From Methylobacterium adhaesivum (GTDB lineage Bacteria; Pseudomonadota; Alphaproteobacteria; Rhizobiales; Beijerinckiaceae), in assembly GCF_022179065.1 (NCBI RefSeq), contig NZ_BPQD01000022.1:1-40208 (forward strand): DNA of 40,208 bases. Direction: 5' to 3'. The notes under the pieces are model-generated. The model ran no database searches. It saw only the letters and a program-made list of their open reading frames with translations, and had not been told where the DNA came from. Positions 1-8,417 of the stretch are shown here, in pieces (position 1 is the first letter of the stretch; each line of letters begins with the position of its first letter). The translations under genes and the position numbers were made by a program.

Positions 1-368
1 GAACCCACCATCGGTGGGCCGTCCCAGCGGTTCGGAGCGTCTAGAGCCCCGTCGCCGCCCTGTCAACCCGGACAATCCAGCGAACCCGCCAAACCACCCA
101 ACCGACAGAACAACACCCAAGAGACAAAAACAGTGGACCATCCAGCCAAAGCCGGATCATCCATCCGCTAAATCTCCAAGATGACCGGCAACCCGCTCCG
201 CCAGATCCCGTAAGACCCGCTGGCCGCCGCCGATGAGTGGGGTATACGGACCCCAACACGGCCCGTCAACGGCCAAATGACGATGCGATGCGTTTTTTGC
301 GAACGTTCCGCGACAGGCGTCTCTTAGCGCCTGGGAATGAGCGGAAACGCCGTTCCGCACGCGAAGGT
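1..368. other. Intergenic, no gene recognised
   Basis: No open frame here looks like a protein: the short minus-strand frames are Trp/Arg/Cys-rich and lack the high-GC third-position pattern of the real genes. The top strand contains no T from 77 to 133, a C/A-rich tract that would be unstructured if transcribed. The segment lies downstream of the minus-strand DUF3016 gene. I see no T-tailed hairpin and no tRNA. Confidence 0.6.
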
Positions 369-875
369 CTATTGGGGGCCTCGCTCCGCAGCGGGACGTC
401 CCTCGACGATACGGCGGCGAAACCAATCCCGCAGCAGGTCACGCTCGTAAGCAAATGTTCCGTTGGCGAGGCGCGAAGCCCTCAGCAGGAAGTTGGGATC
501 GGTCACCGCCTCTTCCCCGGCGGTGATGCGACGACGGCCTTCGGACAAGACGTAGCGAAGACGGAAGCGCGGCGGGGTGATATCGCTGACGACCCGCAAG
601 CCGAACGGAACGTTGGCACTCGGGCGCTCGATACCGGCGAGATCGATATCCAGAATATCGACGGTGAGGGTGCGGCCCGCCGGCAAATCGCGGCCGAACC
701 CCTCGACGATCCGCCGGATCTCACCCAGCGTGACCCGCAGGGACAGGCCAGATCCAAGACGGTTCTCTGCATCGGTGTAACGCTCGGGCTCGACGAAGCG
801 GACGCTCACCTGCGCGGCGGCGGCGTTCGCCGTGAGGCCAAGCGCGAGCGCCGGAAGCAGAAAGCCACCCCGCAT
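369..875 (-). CDS. DUF3016-family exported protein
   Basis: A 168-residue protein. The first ~20 residues form a short signal peptide ending in an Ala-rich stretch (NAAAAQ), so the mature protein is probably periplasmic. The body matches the DUF3016 pattern: a VRFVEPERYTDA start, a central region with many I/L/V-D alternations (VDILDIDLAG), then an RxRYVL segment and a C-terminal YERDLLRDWF helix. The start ATG was chosen because it gives the signal peptide; the open frame runs further upstream only as a shadow of the next gene. It begins 2 nt after the stop of the DUF2244 gene, and the GAGG formed by that stop can serve as its ribosome site, so the two are almost certainly co-transcribed. 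DUF3016 has no established biochemical role that I know of. Confidence 0.82.
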   Translation of the reverse strand: MRGGFLLPALALGLTANAAAAQVSVRFVEPERYTDAENRLGSGLSLRVTLGEIRRIVEGFGRDLPAGRTLTVDILDIDLAGIERPSANVPFGLRVVSDITPPRFRLRYVLSEGRRRITAGEEAVTDPNFLLRASRLANGTFAYERDLLRDWFRRRIVEGRPAAERGPQ

Positions 876-877
876 CC

Positions 878-1399
878 TCAGAACCCTTTCTTCACCTGAG
901 CCAGGGCGCGGGTCAGTTCCTCGGCAATTTCCTCGCGGTCCGTCGGCGAGGCGTCGCGGGCCACCACCACGTATTCGCGGCGCGACACCAGGGTCAGGGT
1001 CTGGAGACCATACTCCTCGTCCTCGACCTTGGTCAGCTTCGTCCACAGGGGGTTGAAGCGCCATTCCCGGCGTTCGCCCCGATGGGTCACGCGCGCCAGC
1101 ATCACCTCCACGGGGGTGATCATGACCTCCTCGAACGAGTGGCCGCGGCGAAAACTCGCCTTCAGGGCCGCGTAGAGGGCGAGCATGTCGAGGCCGAAGA
1201 ATCCGGCGACGGGCCAGAATCCCGCCTGGATGCAGACCACGGAGGTCACCACGGATACGAGACCGCACGCGATCATCACGTTGCGAAAGCCGTCCGGGGT
1301 CAGGGATTGGTTCGGCCGAATGGTCGCGCGAAAGACCGGCCGGTCCATGCTGTCGGGATCGAGCCCGTCCGGGTGCATCGGGATGTTGCCGCTCGCCAT
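878..1399 (-). CDS. DUF2244 domain membrane protein
   Basis: A 173-residue protein with the DUF2244 layout: an N-terminal strand (residues ~19-35, FRATIRPNQSL), two closely spaced hydrophobic helices (about residues 40-80, including VVTSVVCIQAGFWPVAGFFG), and a C-terminal cytoplasmic part (VTHRGERREWRFNP, then SRREYVVVARDASPTDREEIAEEL). The family is common next to DNA-repair or cytochrome genes in alphaproteobacteria, but its function is unknown. Two starts are possible, 1399 or an internal ATG at 1378; neither has a good ribosome site. A TATATT-like box lies just upstream of 1399, so the transcript may be leaderless or start at 1378. It diverges from nth, with only 20 bp between start codons if 1399 is right. 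Confidence 0.83.
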   Translation of the reverse strand: MASGNIPMHPDGLDPDSMDRPVFRATIRPNQSLTPDGFRNVMIACGLVSVVTSVVCIQAGFWPVAGFFGLDMLALYAALKASFRRGHSFEEVMITPVEVMLARVTHRGERREWRFNPLWTKLTKVEDEEYGLQTLTLVSRREYVVVARDASPTDREEIAEELTRALAQVKKGF

Positions 1400-1419
1400 G
1401 CGCGCAATATAACGCGGCC

Positions 1420-2151
1420 ATGCGCACCCGACAGCCAATCCCGCCGAAGAAATCGCCTCGAACCGGCTCTTCGGCAAAGCCGATCGTCGCACGTCCCCCT
1501 TCCCCCTCACCCGTCGGGGCGGAAGTCCGCGAAGAGATCTTCGCCCGGTTGCGCGCCGCCGATCCCGAACCGAAGGCGGAACTCGTCTATCGCAACGCTT
1601 TCACGCTCCTCGTCGCCGTGGTTCTGTCGGCCCAGGCGACGGACAAAAGCGTGAACCTCGCGACCGCGCCGCTCTTCGCCGTCGCGGATACGCCGGAAAA
1701 GATGCTTGCGCTGGGCGAGGAGCGGGTCCGCGATTTCATCCGCACCATCGGCTTGTTCAACACCAAGGCGAAGAACGTCATCGCGCTCTCGCGCATTCTC
1801 GTCGAGCGGCATGGCGGCGCTGTGCCGGCCTCGCGGGAGGATCTCGAGGTTCTGCCGGGCGTCGGCACGAAGACCGCGAGTGTCGTCCTCAACGTCGCCT
1901 TCGGGGTCCCGACCATCGCGGTGGACACCCATATCTTCCGGGTCTCCAACCGCATCCCCCTCTTCGTTGCACCAACCACCGACAAGGTGCAGGCGGGGCT
2001 CGAGGCCATCGTGCCAGAGCCCTACCGCCTCAACGCCCATCACTGGCTGATCCTGTTCGGGCGCTACATCTGCAAGGCACGCAAGCCCGATTGCCCGATC
2101 TGCCCCATCGCGGACCTGTGCCGGTATCCGATGAAGACCGTCGCTCCCTGA
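1420..2151 (+). CDS. nth: Endonuclease III (DNA glycosylase/AP lyase)
   Basis: Base-excision repair enzyme that removes oxidised pyrimidines and cleaves the abasic site. The 243-residue protein has the helix-hairpin-helix LPGVGTKTA (residues 145-153) with the Schiff-base lysine at 151, the catalytic aspartate at 169 in AVDTHIFRV, and the [4Fe-4S] ligands Cys218, Cys225, Cys228 and Cys234 with family spacing C-x6-C-x2-C-x5-C. The first ~33 residues are a Pro/Ser/Lys-rich extension absent from E. coli Nth; there is no alternative in-frame start inside it. It diverges from the DUF2244 gene and is followed by purC after 222 bp. Confidence 0.96.
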   Translation: MRTRQPIPPKKSPRTGSSAKPIVARPPSPSPVGAEVREEIFARLRAADPEPKAELVYRNAFTLLVAVVLSAQATDKSVNLATAPLFAVADTPEKMLALGEERVRDFIRTIGLFNTKAKNVIALSRILVERHGGAVPASREDLEVLPGVGTKTASVVLNVAFGVPTIAVDTHIFRVSNRIPLFVAPTTDKVQAGLEAIVPEPYRLNAHHWLILFGRYICKARKPDCPICPIADLCRYPMKTVAP

Positions 2152-2373
2152 CGGTGTAGCGTCTCCCTTCACCGTAGCGGACAAAAGACCGGAGCGCTTC
2201 CACGGACGCGGATACCCCCCGACCGGCCACCGCGTTGTGCTGGCAGTTCGGTTCGGGTAGTTTGCGCCACGGTCGTGGAGGCTTTCGACGAACGATGTGT
2301 CCCCATGGCCCGGCCGCCTCACGGTCGCCACGCCGCGGATTCCGCATCCTTCGTCCCTAAGGAGTCACGGCTC

Positions 2374-3168
2374 ATGGACTTCCTCAAACCACGGTACACG
2401 CCTATGAACCGCCGCCGTCGCATCTACGAGGGCAAGGCGAAGGTCCTCTACGAGGGTCCCGAGCCGGGAACGCTCATCCAGCACTTCAAGGATGATGCGA
2501 CCGCCTTCAACGCGCAGAAGCATGACGTCATCGACGGCAAAGGCGTGCTGAACAACCGGATTTCCGAGTTCGTCTTCCAGCACCTGAACGACATCGGCGT
2601 GCCGACGCACTTCATCCGCCGCCTCAACATGCGCGAGCAGTTGATCCGCGAAGTCGAGATCATTCCCCTCGAAGTGGTGGTGCGCAACGTCGCCGCCGGC
2701 TCGCTGGCGACCCGCCTCGGCCTGGAGGAAGGCACGCAGTTGCCGCGCTCGATCATCGAGTTCTACTACAAGAACGACGCCCTCAACGACCCGATGGTGT
2801 CTGAAGAGCACATCACGGCGTTCGGCTGGGCGACGCCCCAGGAGATCGACGACATCATGGCGCTGGCGATCCGCGTCAACGACTTCCTGTCGGGCCTCTT
2901 CCTCGGCGTCGGCATCCGCCTCGTCGACTTCAAGATCGAGACCGGCCGCCTGTGGGAAGGCGACATGATGCGCATCGTCGTCGCCGACGAGATCTCCCCG
3001 GATTCCTGCCGCCTGTGGGACATCAAGTCCTCGGACAAGCTCGACAAGGACCGGTTCCGCAAGGATCTCGGCGGTCTCATCGAGGCCTATACGGAAGTCG
3101 CCAAGCGTCTCGGCATCATGTCCGAGAACGAGAAGGTTCAGACCGGCGGCCCGCGCCTGGTCCAGTAA
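2374..3168 (+). CDS. purC: SAICAR synthetase (purine biosynthesis)
   Basis: Phosphoribosylaminoimidazole-succinocarboxamide synthase: joins CAIR and aspartate with ATP to make SAICAR. The N-terminal nucleotide-binding loop is [11 protein letters not shown], followed by the substrate motifs [37 protein letters not shown] and [11 protein letters not shown], and [12 protein letters not shown] near the end, all typical of PurC. The ATG at 2374 (264 residues) is preceded by AAGGAG nine bases upstream; a second ATG at 2404 gives the 254-residue form more like many homologues, so the ten extra residues are uncertain. It converges on the glycosyltransferase gene, with stop codons only 3 nt apart. purS and purQ lie 21 kb away on the other strand. 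Confidence 0.96.
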   Translation: MDFLKPRYTPMNRRRRIYEGKAKVLYEGPEPGTLIQHFKDDATAFNAQKHDVIDGKGVLNNRISEFVFQHLNDIGVPTHFIRRLNMREQLIREVEIIPLEVVVRNVAAGSLATRLGLEEGTQLPRSIIEFYYKNDALNDPMVSEEHITAFGWATPQEIDDIMALAIRVNDFLSGLFLGVGIRLVDFKIETGRLWEGDMMRIVVADEISPDSCRLWDIKSSDKLDKDRFRKDLGGLIEAYTEVAKRLGIMSENEKVQTGGPRLVQ

Positions 3169-3171
3169 CCG

Positions 3172-4737
3172 TCAGCGCGGCGCGATCGGATCGGCACCCG
3201 GCCAACCGGGTCGCAACCGCGCATAGGTACCGAGATCGGGGTCGAACCCCGGGTGATAATGGGGGTCCTGCGCCAGCAGCGGCCCCCATCGCTTTTTGAA
3301 CGTCGCGACCTCGCGCGCGTGCCGGGTTTGCGCCTCCTCGGTCCAACGGCGACTGGCGGCCTCGTCATGAGTCAGGACAGCGCCGCCGACATAGAAGCTA
3401 TGGTAACCGGCCGCGTTGAGACGCAGGCACAGATCGACGTCGTTGAAATCCACCGCGAAGGCGGCGGCATCGAACCCGCCCACCGCCGCGAACTTCCGGG
3501 ATTCAACCACAAGGCAGGCGGCCGTTACGGCGGAGATCCGTCGAGTCGCGAGAAGCCCTGAGAGATAGCCCGGCGCCTCACCGGGGAAGAAGCGGTGCGC
3601 GTGGGTGACGAGGCCGCCCGGTCCGAGAATCACGCCGCCATGCTGGATGCGTCCACGCCCGTCGATGAGCCGGGCGCCGACGGCGCCGATCTCGGGTCGC
3701 AGGGCCTCGCGCACCATTCGATCGAGCCAAGTCGGGTCGGTGGCGGTCACGTCGTTGTTGATGAAGGCGAGGACGCGGCCCGTCGCCTGCATCGCCGCGC
3801 GGTTGTTCATGGCCGCGAAATCGAAGGGCCCCGGACACGGAACGACCCGGGCGATACCCTGCCGCGTGAGTTCGATGAGATACGCCAGGGTTTGCGCGTC
3901 GCGACTGTCGTTGTCGCAGATCAGGATTTCCCGGTCCGGCCAATCTGTGCGGTGGATCAGGCTGTCGATGCAGGGTCGCAGGAGATCGAGGCGATCGCGG
4001 GTCGGGACGATGAGGCTGACGCGGGGCGGTGGGTCCGGCAGCGGACGCGCGAAGGCGATGACGCCGTCGCGCGCCGGGATCGCCCCGACATCCGATTGCC
4101 CTGCCCGTTCAAGATCCTGTCGAACGATCCGCAGGCGGGCGGAAAGGTTGTCTCGCCCCCCCTCCCCTGCCGGAGGCGTGGTCGCACAGCTTTCATCGTC
4201 GGCGAACGAGAGCACGGCCGGCAAATGGGCGATGGCCTTCGCGCCGAAAGTCGCCGCCAACCGCAGCAGCGCATCGAAGGCCGGTGCCTGCGGGTCGAGG
4301 GCGCCGAGGCCACCTACTGCGTCGAGGGCCGTGCGACGGAAGGCGACGACGGGCCCGATGTAATCCACCGCTCTCAGATAGTCGGGGTCGAACGCCGGGC
4401 GCAGGACCGGCAGGAGCGCGTCTCCGGATCGGACGAGGGCATCCCCGTAAAGGGCGAATCGGTCGGGATGCGCGGCGAAGGCGCGCGCGAGGCTGGTCGG
4501 GGCTCCGTCCGCGAGAGCATGGCCGGTGGCCGTCAGAACGACGATGGCCACATCCGGACTTAACGGCCGGGCGATCTCGTCCGCCAGCACCACGGTGATG
4601 CCGGCCCCCTCGACATCGGCTACGGACGCGCGACGTCGCTCGCCGCCCGGCCATCGCAGGGCATGGTGATCGAGGCCGAAGAGGGCCGCCCCGGCCTGGG
4701 CCGCACGAACGCGTTTGCCGGACAGCCGCGCCTTCAC
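3172..4737 (-). CDS. Family 2 glycosyltransferase, disturbed 5' end
   Basis: A cytoplasmic GT-A-fold glycosyltransferase, probably adding sugars to a surface polysaccharide or lipid carrier. From the GTG at 4737 it has 521 residues. Residues ~45-180 resemble a diverged first GT domain (the YGDALVRSG and PDYLRAVDYIGP stretch). The functional GT2 domain starts near 238 with VSLIVPTRDRLDLLRP, then ICDNDSRD (274-281), the PGPFDFAAMNN segment, INNDV (326-330, the DxD-like site), GAVGARL and the DFNDVDLCLRLNAAGY acceptor-side motif. Coding character clearly continues upstream of 4737 to about 4851 in this frame, yet no ATG or GTG lies there; the natural start is the ATGATG at 4878-4883, overlapping the upstream stop but in another frame. 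Either the start is 4737 or one base is missing or extra near 4848-4860. The same architecture is seen in the upstream paralogue. Confidence 0.85.
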   Translation of the reverse strand: MKARLSGKRVRAAQAGAALFGLDHHALRWPGGERRRASVADVEGAGITVVLADEIARPLSPDVAIVVLTATGHALADGAPTSLARAFAAHPDRFALYGDALVRSGDALLPVLRPAFDPDYLRAVDYIGPVVAFRRTALDAVGGLGALDPQAPAFDALLRLAATFGAKAIAHLPAVLSFADDESCATTPPAGEGGRDNLSARLRIVRQDLERAGQSDVGAIPARDGVIAFARPLPDPPPRVSLIVPTRDRLDLLRPCIDSLIHRTDWPDREILICDNDSRDAQTLAYLIELTRQGIARVVPCPGPFDFAAMNNRAAMQATGRVLAFINNDVTATDPTWLDRMVREALRPEIGAVGARLIDGRGRIQHGGVILGPGGLVTHAHRFFPGEAPGYLSGLLATRRISAVTAACLVVESRKFAAVGGFDAAAFAVDFNDVDLCLRLNAAGYHSFYVGGAVLTHDEAASRRWTEEAQTRHAREVATFKKRWGPLLAQDPHYHPGFDPDLGTYARLRPGWPGADPIAPR

Positions 4738-4879
4738 GATCGCGACGGCGTCCCCGGGGTGCCGGAGGAGGATCCCGACGGCGTCGCGCAGGCGTGCGCC
4801 GAGGGCCGGGCGCGCCGGAACCGGGAACGGCAGGGCGTCTCGGTCCGTCAGCGGACAATCTCCCGCACGGGCAGCACCA

Positions 4880-6904
4880 TCATTCGAGGTCCTCGCCGAA
4901 GGTCGTCAGCGAGAGCGCCGGATGAAAATAGGGGTCGTGCCGGATGGTCTCGCGCCAGCGGTCGACGAAGCGGGCGGCCTCGGCCTCGAAGCGGATCCGC
5001 GCGGCGCCGAGGGCGGGGCCGCGGCTGGTGGATTCGAGGTGGGCGACGACGGCATGCGGGGTCCACACGGTCTTGAACCCGGCCGCGTTAAGCCGCAGGC
5101 AGAGATCGACATCGTTGAAGTCGATGGGGAAGGCTTGCGCGTCGAGGCCCCCCACGGCGTCGTACTTGTGGCGCTCCACGGCCAGACACGCGGCGGTGAC
5201 GGCCGAGACCTCGTGAGCGACGCGGTTCTGCCCGAGATGCCCCGGCGTGTCGGCCGGGCGACGGCGCAGGATATGACCGGCCCGGCCGCCGAGGCCGACG
5301 ACGACGCCCGCGTGCTGCAGCGTGCCATCGGCGTAGAGAAGCTTGGCGCCGACGGCACCGACCTCTAGACGGCAAGCCTGCCGGACCATCACGTCGAGCC
5401 AATCCTCCCGCAGGACGGCGATGTCGTTGTTGAGGAGCAGGACGACCCGACCGCGGGTCGCCGCGACGCCCGCATTGGTCATGGCGGAGAAGTCGAAAGG
5501 TCCCGGCCAATCGAGGATCGCGACGCGCGGGTCGCGGCGCAGCTGCTCATAATACGTCCGCACCGCCGGATCGGTGGAGCCGTTGTCGACGATCACGAGT
5601 TCGATGGCCGGATAGGCCGTACGGTCGAGAACGCCTTCGACGGCGGGACGCAGGAGATCGAGGCGATCCCGCGAGGGAATCACGATGCTGACGAGGGGGG
5701 CCGGTTCGGGCAGGGGCCACAGCAGGTCGGAACCTGCGGGATAGCGATGCGCCCGCGCGGGCGAACCGGCGACGTCGAGGTGGTGCTCCAGGCGCTCGGC
5801 GTGCCGGGCCGTCCGGTCGATATCCGGCCCGCGCAGGAGAACGCGCGGCAGATGCGCAACCTGCGATGCCGTCGCCATTCCGGTGGCGCGCAAGCCGAGA
5901 TCGATCCGGGCGGCTTCGGGGGTCCCGAGCGAACTATCCATCAACCGCGCGAGGAGGCTGCCGGTATAGAGTGTGAAGCCGGGATATCCCTGGGCCAGGG
6001 CGAGATCGGGGCTCCAGTCCGGCTTTAGGCGCGGAAGCGGATAGGCGCCGAGGGTCTCAGCATCGGCATAGACCATCTGCGGGGCATCGGCGCCGCCGAG
6101 AACATCCGAAAGGAGCGCAAGGGCGTCCGCCTCCAGGCCCTCGCTGGGGTCGAGAAGCCCGAGGATGGCCGCATCGGGCGCCAGCGTTCGCAACAGTCCG
6201 CCGGTCGGCCAATCCCGGTGTGTCACCCGTGAATCCGTGGACGTGGCTTCGCCCCGTCCGTCCACCCAGGCCACGACGGCGTGCCAGCGAGTCGATGTCT
6301 GGGCCTCGAGGCTCCGCAGCGTCGTCGCGACAGCCTCCGACTCCGACTGTTTGGCCGGAATCACGAGGTGGATCGGCGGACCGGCCGCCATGGGGGATGC
6401 GTTGGCGCGCCGCCGCCGCGTGGCGGCCCATGCTCGGTACCGCGTCCGAGGCGTGGTCGCGCAGGCGCCGCGCAGAATGTCACGGAAGCGCCGCTCGTCG
6501 CCCCGGACGGCATTATACAGGGCGGCGAAGGCCCGTATCGGGCGCTTCGCAAAGCACTCGGCGATGAGATCGGCATGGGTCCGCACCCCCACCCGTTCGA
6601 GGTCGAAGCCCGTGCGAGGATCGAGGGCGAGGTGGATGTCGGTGCAATCCGGCGGCAGGTAGCCGAGCCAGGACGCCGATCCCAGGGCGGCGCCGGGGAG
6701 CGGAAACACGTCGTGGTGCTCCGCCGCCCGCACGAGGCGAATCAGGGGACGGAGCGGTCGTGGGACTGCGCGCTCGCGGTAGGTCAACACCACCCAGCAC
6801 CCGCGTGGCGCCCCGGCGAGGCTCAGCCGCCAGCCGAAGGCGGAATCGTCGCAGGGTTGGAGGGTGAAGGCCGTCGGGCGGCCGAGCCACGCGAGGCGCG
6901 TCAT
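4880..6904 (-). CDS. Two-domain family 2 glycosyltransferase
   Basis: A 674-residue protein. After an N-terminal ~200-residue region without a recognised fold (it includes YLPPDCTDIHLALDPRTG), a first, diverged GT-A domain runs from about 220 (IHLVIPAKQSESEAVATTL, then YADAETLGAYPLPRLKPDWSPD). The second, canonical GT2 domain begins with VSIVIPSRDRLDLLRPA and contains VIVDNGSTD, PGPFDFSAMTNAG, LLLNNDI and IDFNDVDLCLRLNAAGFK. The first domain lacks an obvious DxD, so the second is the likely catalytic one. No transmembrane segment is apparent. The start ATG lies 46 nt after the stop of a secreted-protein gene, and its TGA overlaps an ATGATG that would start the next glycosyltransferase. Tandem GT2 proteins of this kind build rhamnan/O-antigen-like chains in other bacteria; the substrate here is unknown. 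Confidence 0.88.
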   Translation of the reverse strand: MTRLAWLGRPTAFTLQPCDDSAFGWRLSLAGAPRGCWVVLTYRERAVPRPLRPLIRLVRAAEHHDVFPLPGAALGSASWLGYLPPDCTDIHLALDPRTGFDLERVGVRTHADLIAECFAKRPIRAFAALYNAVRGDERRFRDILRGACATTPRTRYRAWAATRRRRANASPMAAGPPIHLVIPAKQSESEAVATTLRSLEAQTSTRWHAVVAWVDGRGEATSTDSRVTHRDWPTGGLLRTLAPDAAILGLLDPSEGLEADALALLSDVLGGADAPQMVYADAETLGAYPLPRLKPDWSPDLALAQGYPGFTLYTGSLLARLMDSSLGTPEAARIDLGLRATGMATASQVAHLPRVLLRGPDIDRTARHAERLEHHLDVAGSPARAHRYPAGSDLLWPLPEPAPLVSIVIPSRDRLDLLRPAVEGVLDRTAYPAIELVIVDNGSTDPAVRTYYEQLRRDPRVAILDWPGPFDFSAMTNAGVAATRGRVVLLLNNDIAVLREDWLDVMVRQACRLEVGAVGAKLLYADGTLQHAGVVVGLGGRAGHILRRRPADTPGHLGQNRVAHEVSAVTAACLAVERHKYDAVGGLDAQAFPIDFNDVDLCLRLNAAGFKTVWTPHAVVAHLESTSRGPALGAARIRFEAEAARFVDRWRETIRHDPYFHPALSLTTFGEDLE

Positions 6905-6950
6905 GATGCGCGTGCGTCGGCTCTGGCTCCGCGCCTCCAAGCCGACAGCC

Positions 6951-7595
6951 TCATTCAGCCGTAGCCGGAACGGCGACGGGGGCCTCGGAGGTGGCCGTGG
7001 GTGCGGGGGGCTTGCGACGGGCCGGGGCGTGACGGGGCGCCGCGCCTCCGAGGCGAACCTCGATATCGTAGTTCCCCGTTGAGGCCGCCGGAACCACGAG
7101 GTCGTCCTCGATGACGGAGAACAACCCTTGGGCGGCGCCCGGCGGCACGGTGACGGCGACCCGGCGGACACGCGTGACGAGCACGGTGCCGGTGGATTTG
7201 AGGGAGATGGTGAGGGGGGCCTCGAACCGGCCCGGCGCCCCCGCCGGACCGAGGAGCACGTGCCCCTCAATGCCCACCTTGACGCGAATCGAGCCGTCCT
7301 GAAGCCGGGTGCATTCCCGAGCAAGACGTCCGAGGGTGGTCTGGCTTCGCAGAGCGGTGGCGGTGCCGGTCACGCTCGGCGGATTGCGCAGGGCGGCGCC
7401 GCCCTCGGGCACGTCCACCGTCGGACAATAGGGCTCCTCCAGGGGAGCAGTCTGCGACGGCGGAACGCTGGTGCCGCCATACTTGAAGATGTTGGTGAAC
7501 ACGTTGCCATCTTCGGCCCTCGCCGCCTGCGCGGCAAGAATGGCCGGGACCACGATCAGGAGGTGCCGGGCGACCCGGCAGGGATGGTTCGACAT
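6951..7595 (-). CDS. Exported protein of unknown function
   Basis: A 214-residue protein with a signal peptide (residues 1-27, cleaved near ARA-ED) and a mature chain rich in beta-forming residues. It has two cysteines (in EEPYCPTVDVPEGGAAL and LARECTRLQDGS), which could form a disulfide, then alternating strands (VKVGIEGHVLLGP, APLTISLKSTGTVLVTRVRRVAVTVP, DIEVRLGG). The last 30 residues are Pro/Ala-rich with positive charges, like a cell-wall or polysaccharide tether. I do not recognise the family. The gene sits between the IalB-family gene (54-nt gap) and the glycosyltransferase (46-nt gap), all on the minus strand, so an operon is likely and a role in envelope assembly is a reasonable inference. 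A GGGAA ribosome-like site lies about 9 nt before the start. Confidence 0.8.
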   Translation of the reverse strand: MSNHPCRVARHLLIVVPAILAAQAARAEDGNVFTNIFKYGGTSVPPSQTAPLEEPYCPTVDVPEGGAALRNPPSVTGTATALRSQTTLGRLARECTRLQDGSIRVKVGIEGHVLLGPAGAPGRFEAPLTISLKSTGTVLVTRVRRVAVTVPPGAAQGLFSVIEDDLVVPAASTGNYDIEVRLGGAAPRHAPARRKPPAPTATSEAPVAVPATAE

Positions 7596-7649
7596 GATCC
7601 GTTCCCGATTTGCGTCGATGGTTCCCGGTCCGGCCCCACCGCCGGTGGC

Positions 7650-8174
7650 CTACTTCAGGTTCTCGAAGCCCTGGGTGAACCCCTTCATGGACAGGGGGAT
7701 GCCGACCCCCTCCTCCGGTGTCTGGAACACGATGAAGGTTGCCTGAGCGCCGCTGCTGAACTGCTTGATCAGACCTTCATCCATCACCACCTCGGCGACG
7801 CAGCCCGTGGTGAGGCACCGCACGAAGCCGGCGCGCCCGACATCGGTCTTGTCGATCTTTAGGCCGAGGCCGGAGGGCAGGAGAATCCCGAGCGGCGCCA
7901 CCACCCGCAGGAGATAGCCGCGGTTGTCGGCGGTCTTCAACACGATCACCACGAGGGTGAGGTTCGGGCGATCCTCGGCGGCGAGATACTGCACCAGGGC
8001 GCATTGCTCCGCCTTGGCTCCGGCCGGCGTCTCGCACCGCAGCTGCCAGTCGCCGAACGTGTTGCGAACCATGCCCTGGGCGGCGGCCGGAGACGCCAGG
8101 CCCGCCGTCATCAGAAGGCCCGCCAGGCCGAGGCCGGACCAGCGGGCGACGCGGTGGCCGTCACGCCGCAGCAT
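7650..8174 (-). CDS. Invasion-associated locus B (IalB) family protein
   Basis: Periplasmic protein of the IalB family, first described in Bartonella invasion but widespread in non-pathogenic alphaproteobacteria, where its role is not defined. The 174-residue form starting at 8174 begins with basic residues and a hydrophobic segment (WSGLGLAGLLMTAGLASPAAAQ), a standard signal peptide. The mature part shows the family pattern: FGDWQLRCETP near the start, an EQCALVQYL segment, LRVVAPLGILLPSGLGLKID, and the paired cysteines in FVRCLTTGCVAE. The open frame extends 44 codons further upstream, but those are out of character for a signal peptide. It is followed by the unrecognised exported-protein gene. 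Confidence 0.9.
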   Translation of the reverse strand: MLRRDGHRVARWSGLGLAGLLMTAGLASPAAAQGMVRNTFGDWQLRCETPAGAKAEQCALVQYLAAEDRPNLTLVVIVLKTADNRGYLLRVVAPLGILLPSGLGLKIDKTDVGRAGFVRCLTTGCVAEVVMDEGLIKQFSSGAQATFIVFQTPEEGVGIPLSMKGFTQGFENLK

Positions 8175-8336
8175 TGCTCGAAACCCCACGCGGCAAACCC
8201 CTTGCGGCCGCGCGAGCGCGGCGAAAACCCGGGGGCTTGGGACCATGCGAGAGCCGCATCTGTCAAGCGATGCGCCGCCTTCCCCGGGGCGACAGGCTTG
8301 TGACACGTGCGGCCGATCGAGAGCCGCGCCCCGGAA

Positions 8337-8375
8337 ACACGAACGGGCGACGCCATCGGCGCCGCCCGTTCGTGT
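8337..8375 (-). terminator. Hairpin terminator of rpmE
   Basis: Perfect 13-bp inverted repeat (arms 8337-8349 and 8363-8375, 13-nt loop) located 42 nt past the rpmE stop on the minus strand. The descending arm runs into a short T stretch (GTGTTTCC) on the minus strand. The strong stem makes an intrinsic terminator likely, although the T-run is only three bases. It separates rpmE from the IalB operon. Confidence 0.75.
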
Positions 8376-8417
8376 CGACTTCGTGTATCCGCCCGAGGGC
8401 GGATCACGAAGCGTCCG

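Noticed and set aside
1-368. RNA gene at the window start
   Set aside because: No cloverleaf or T-tailed hairpin could be drawn from the sequence by eye.
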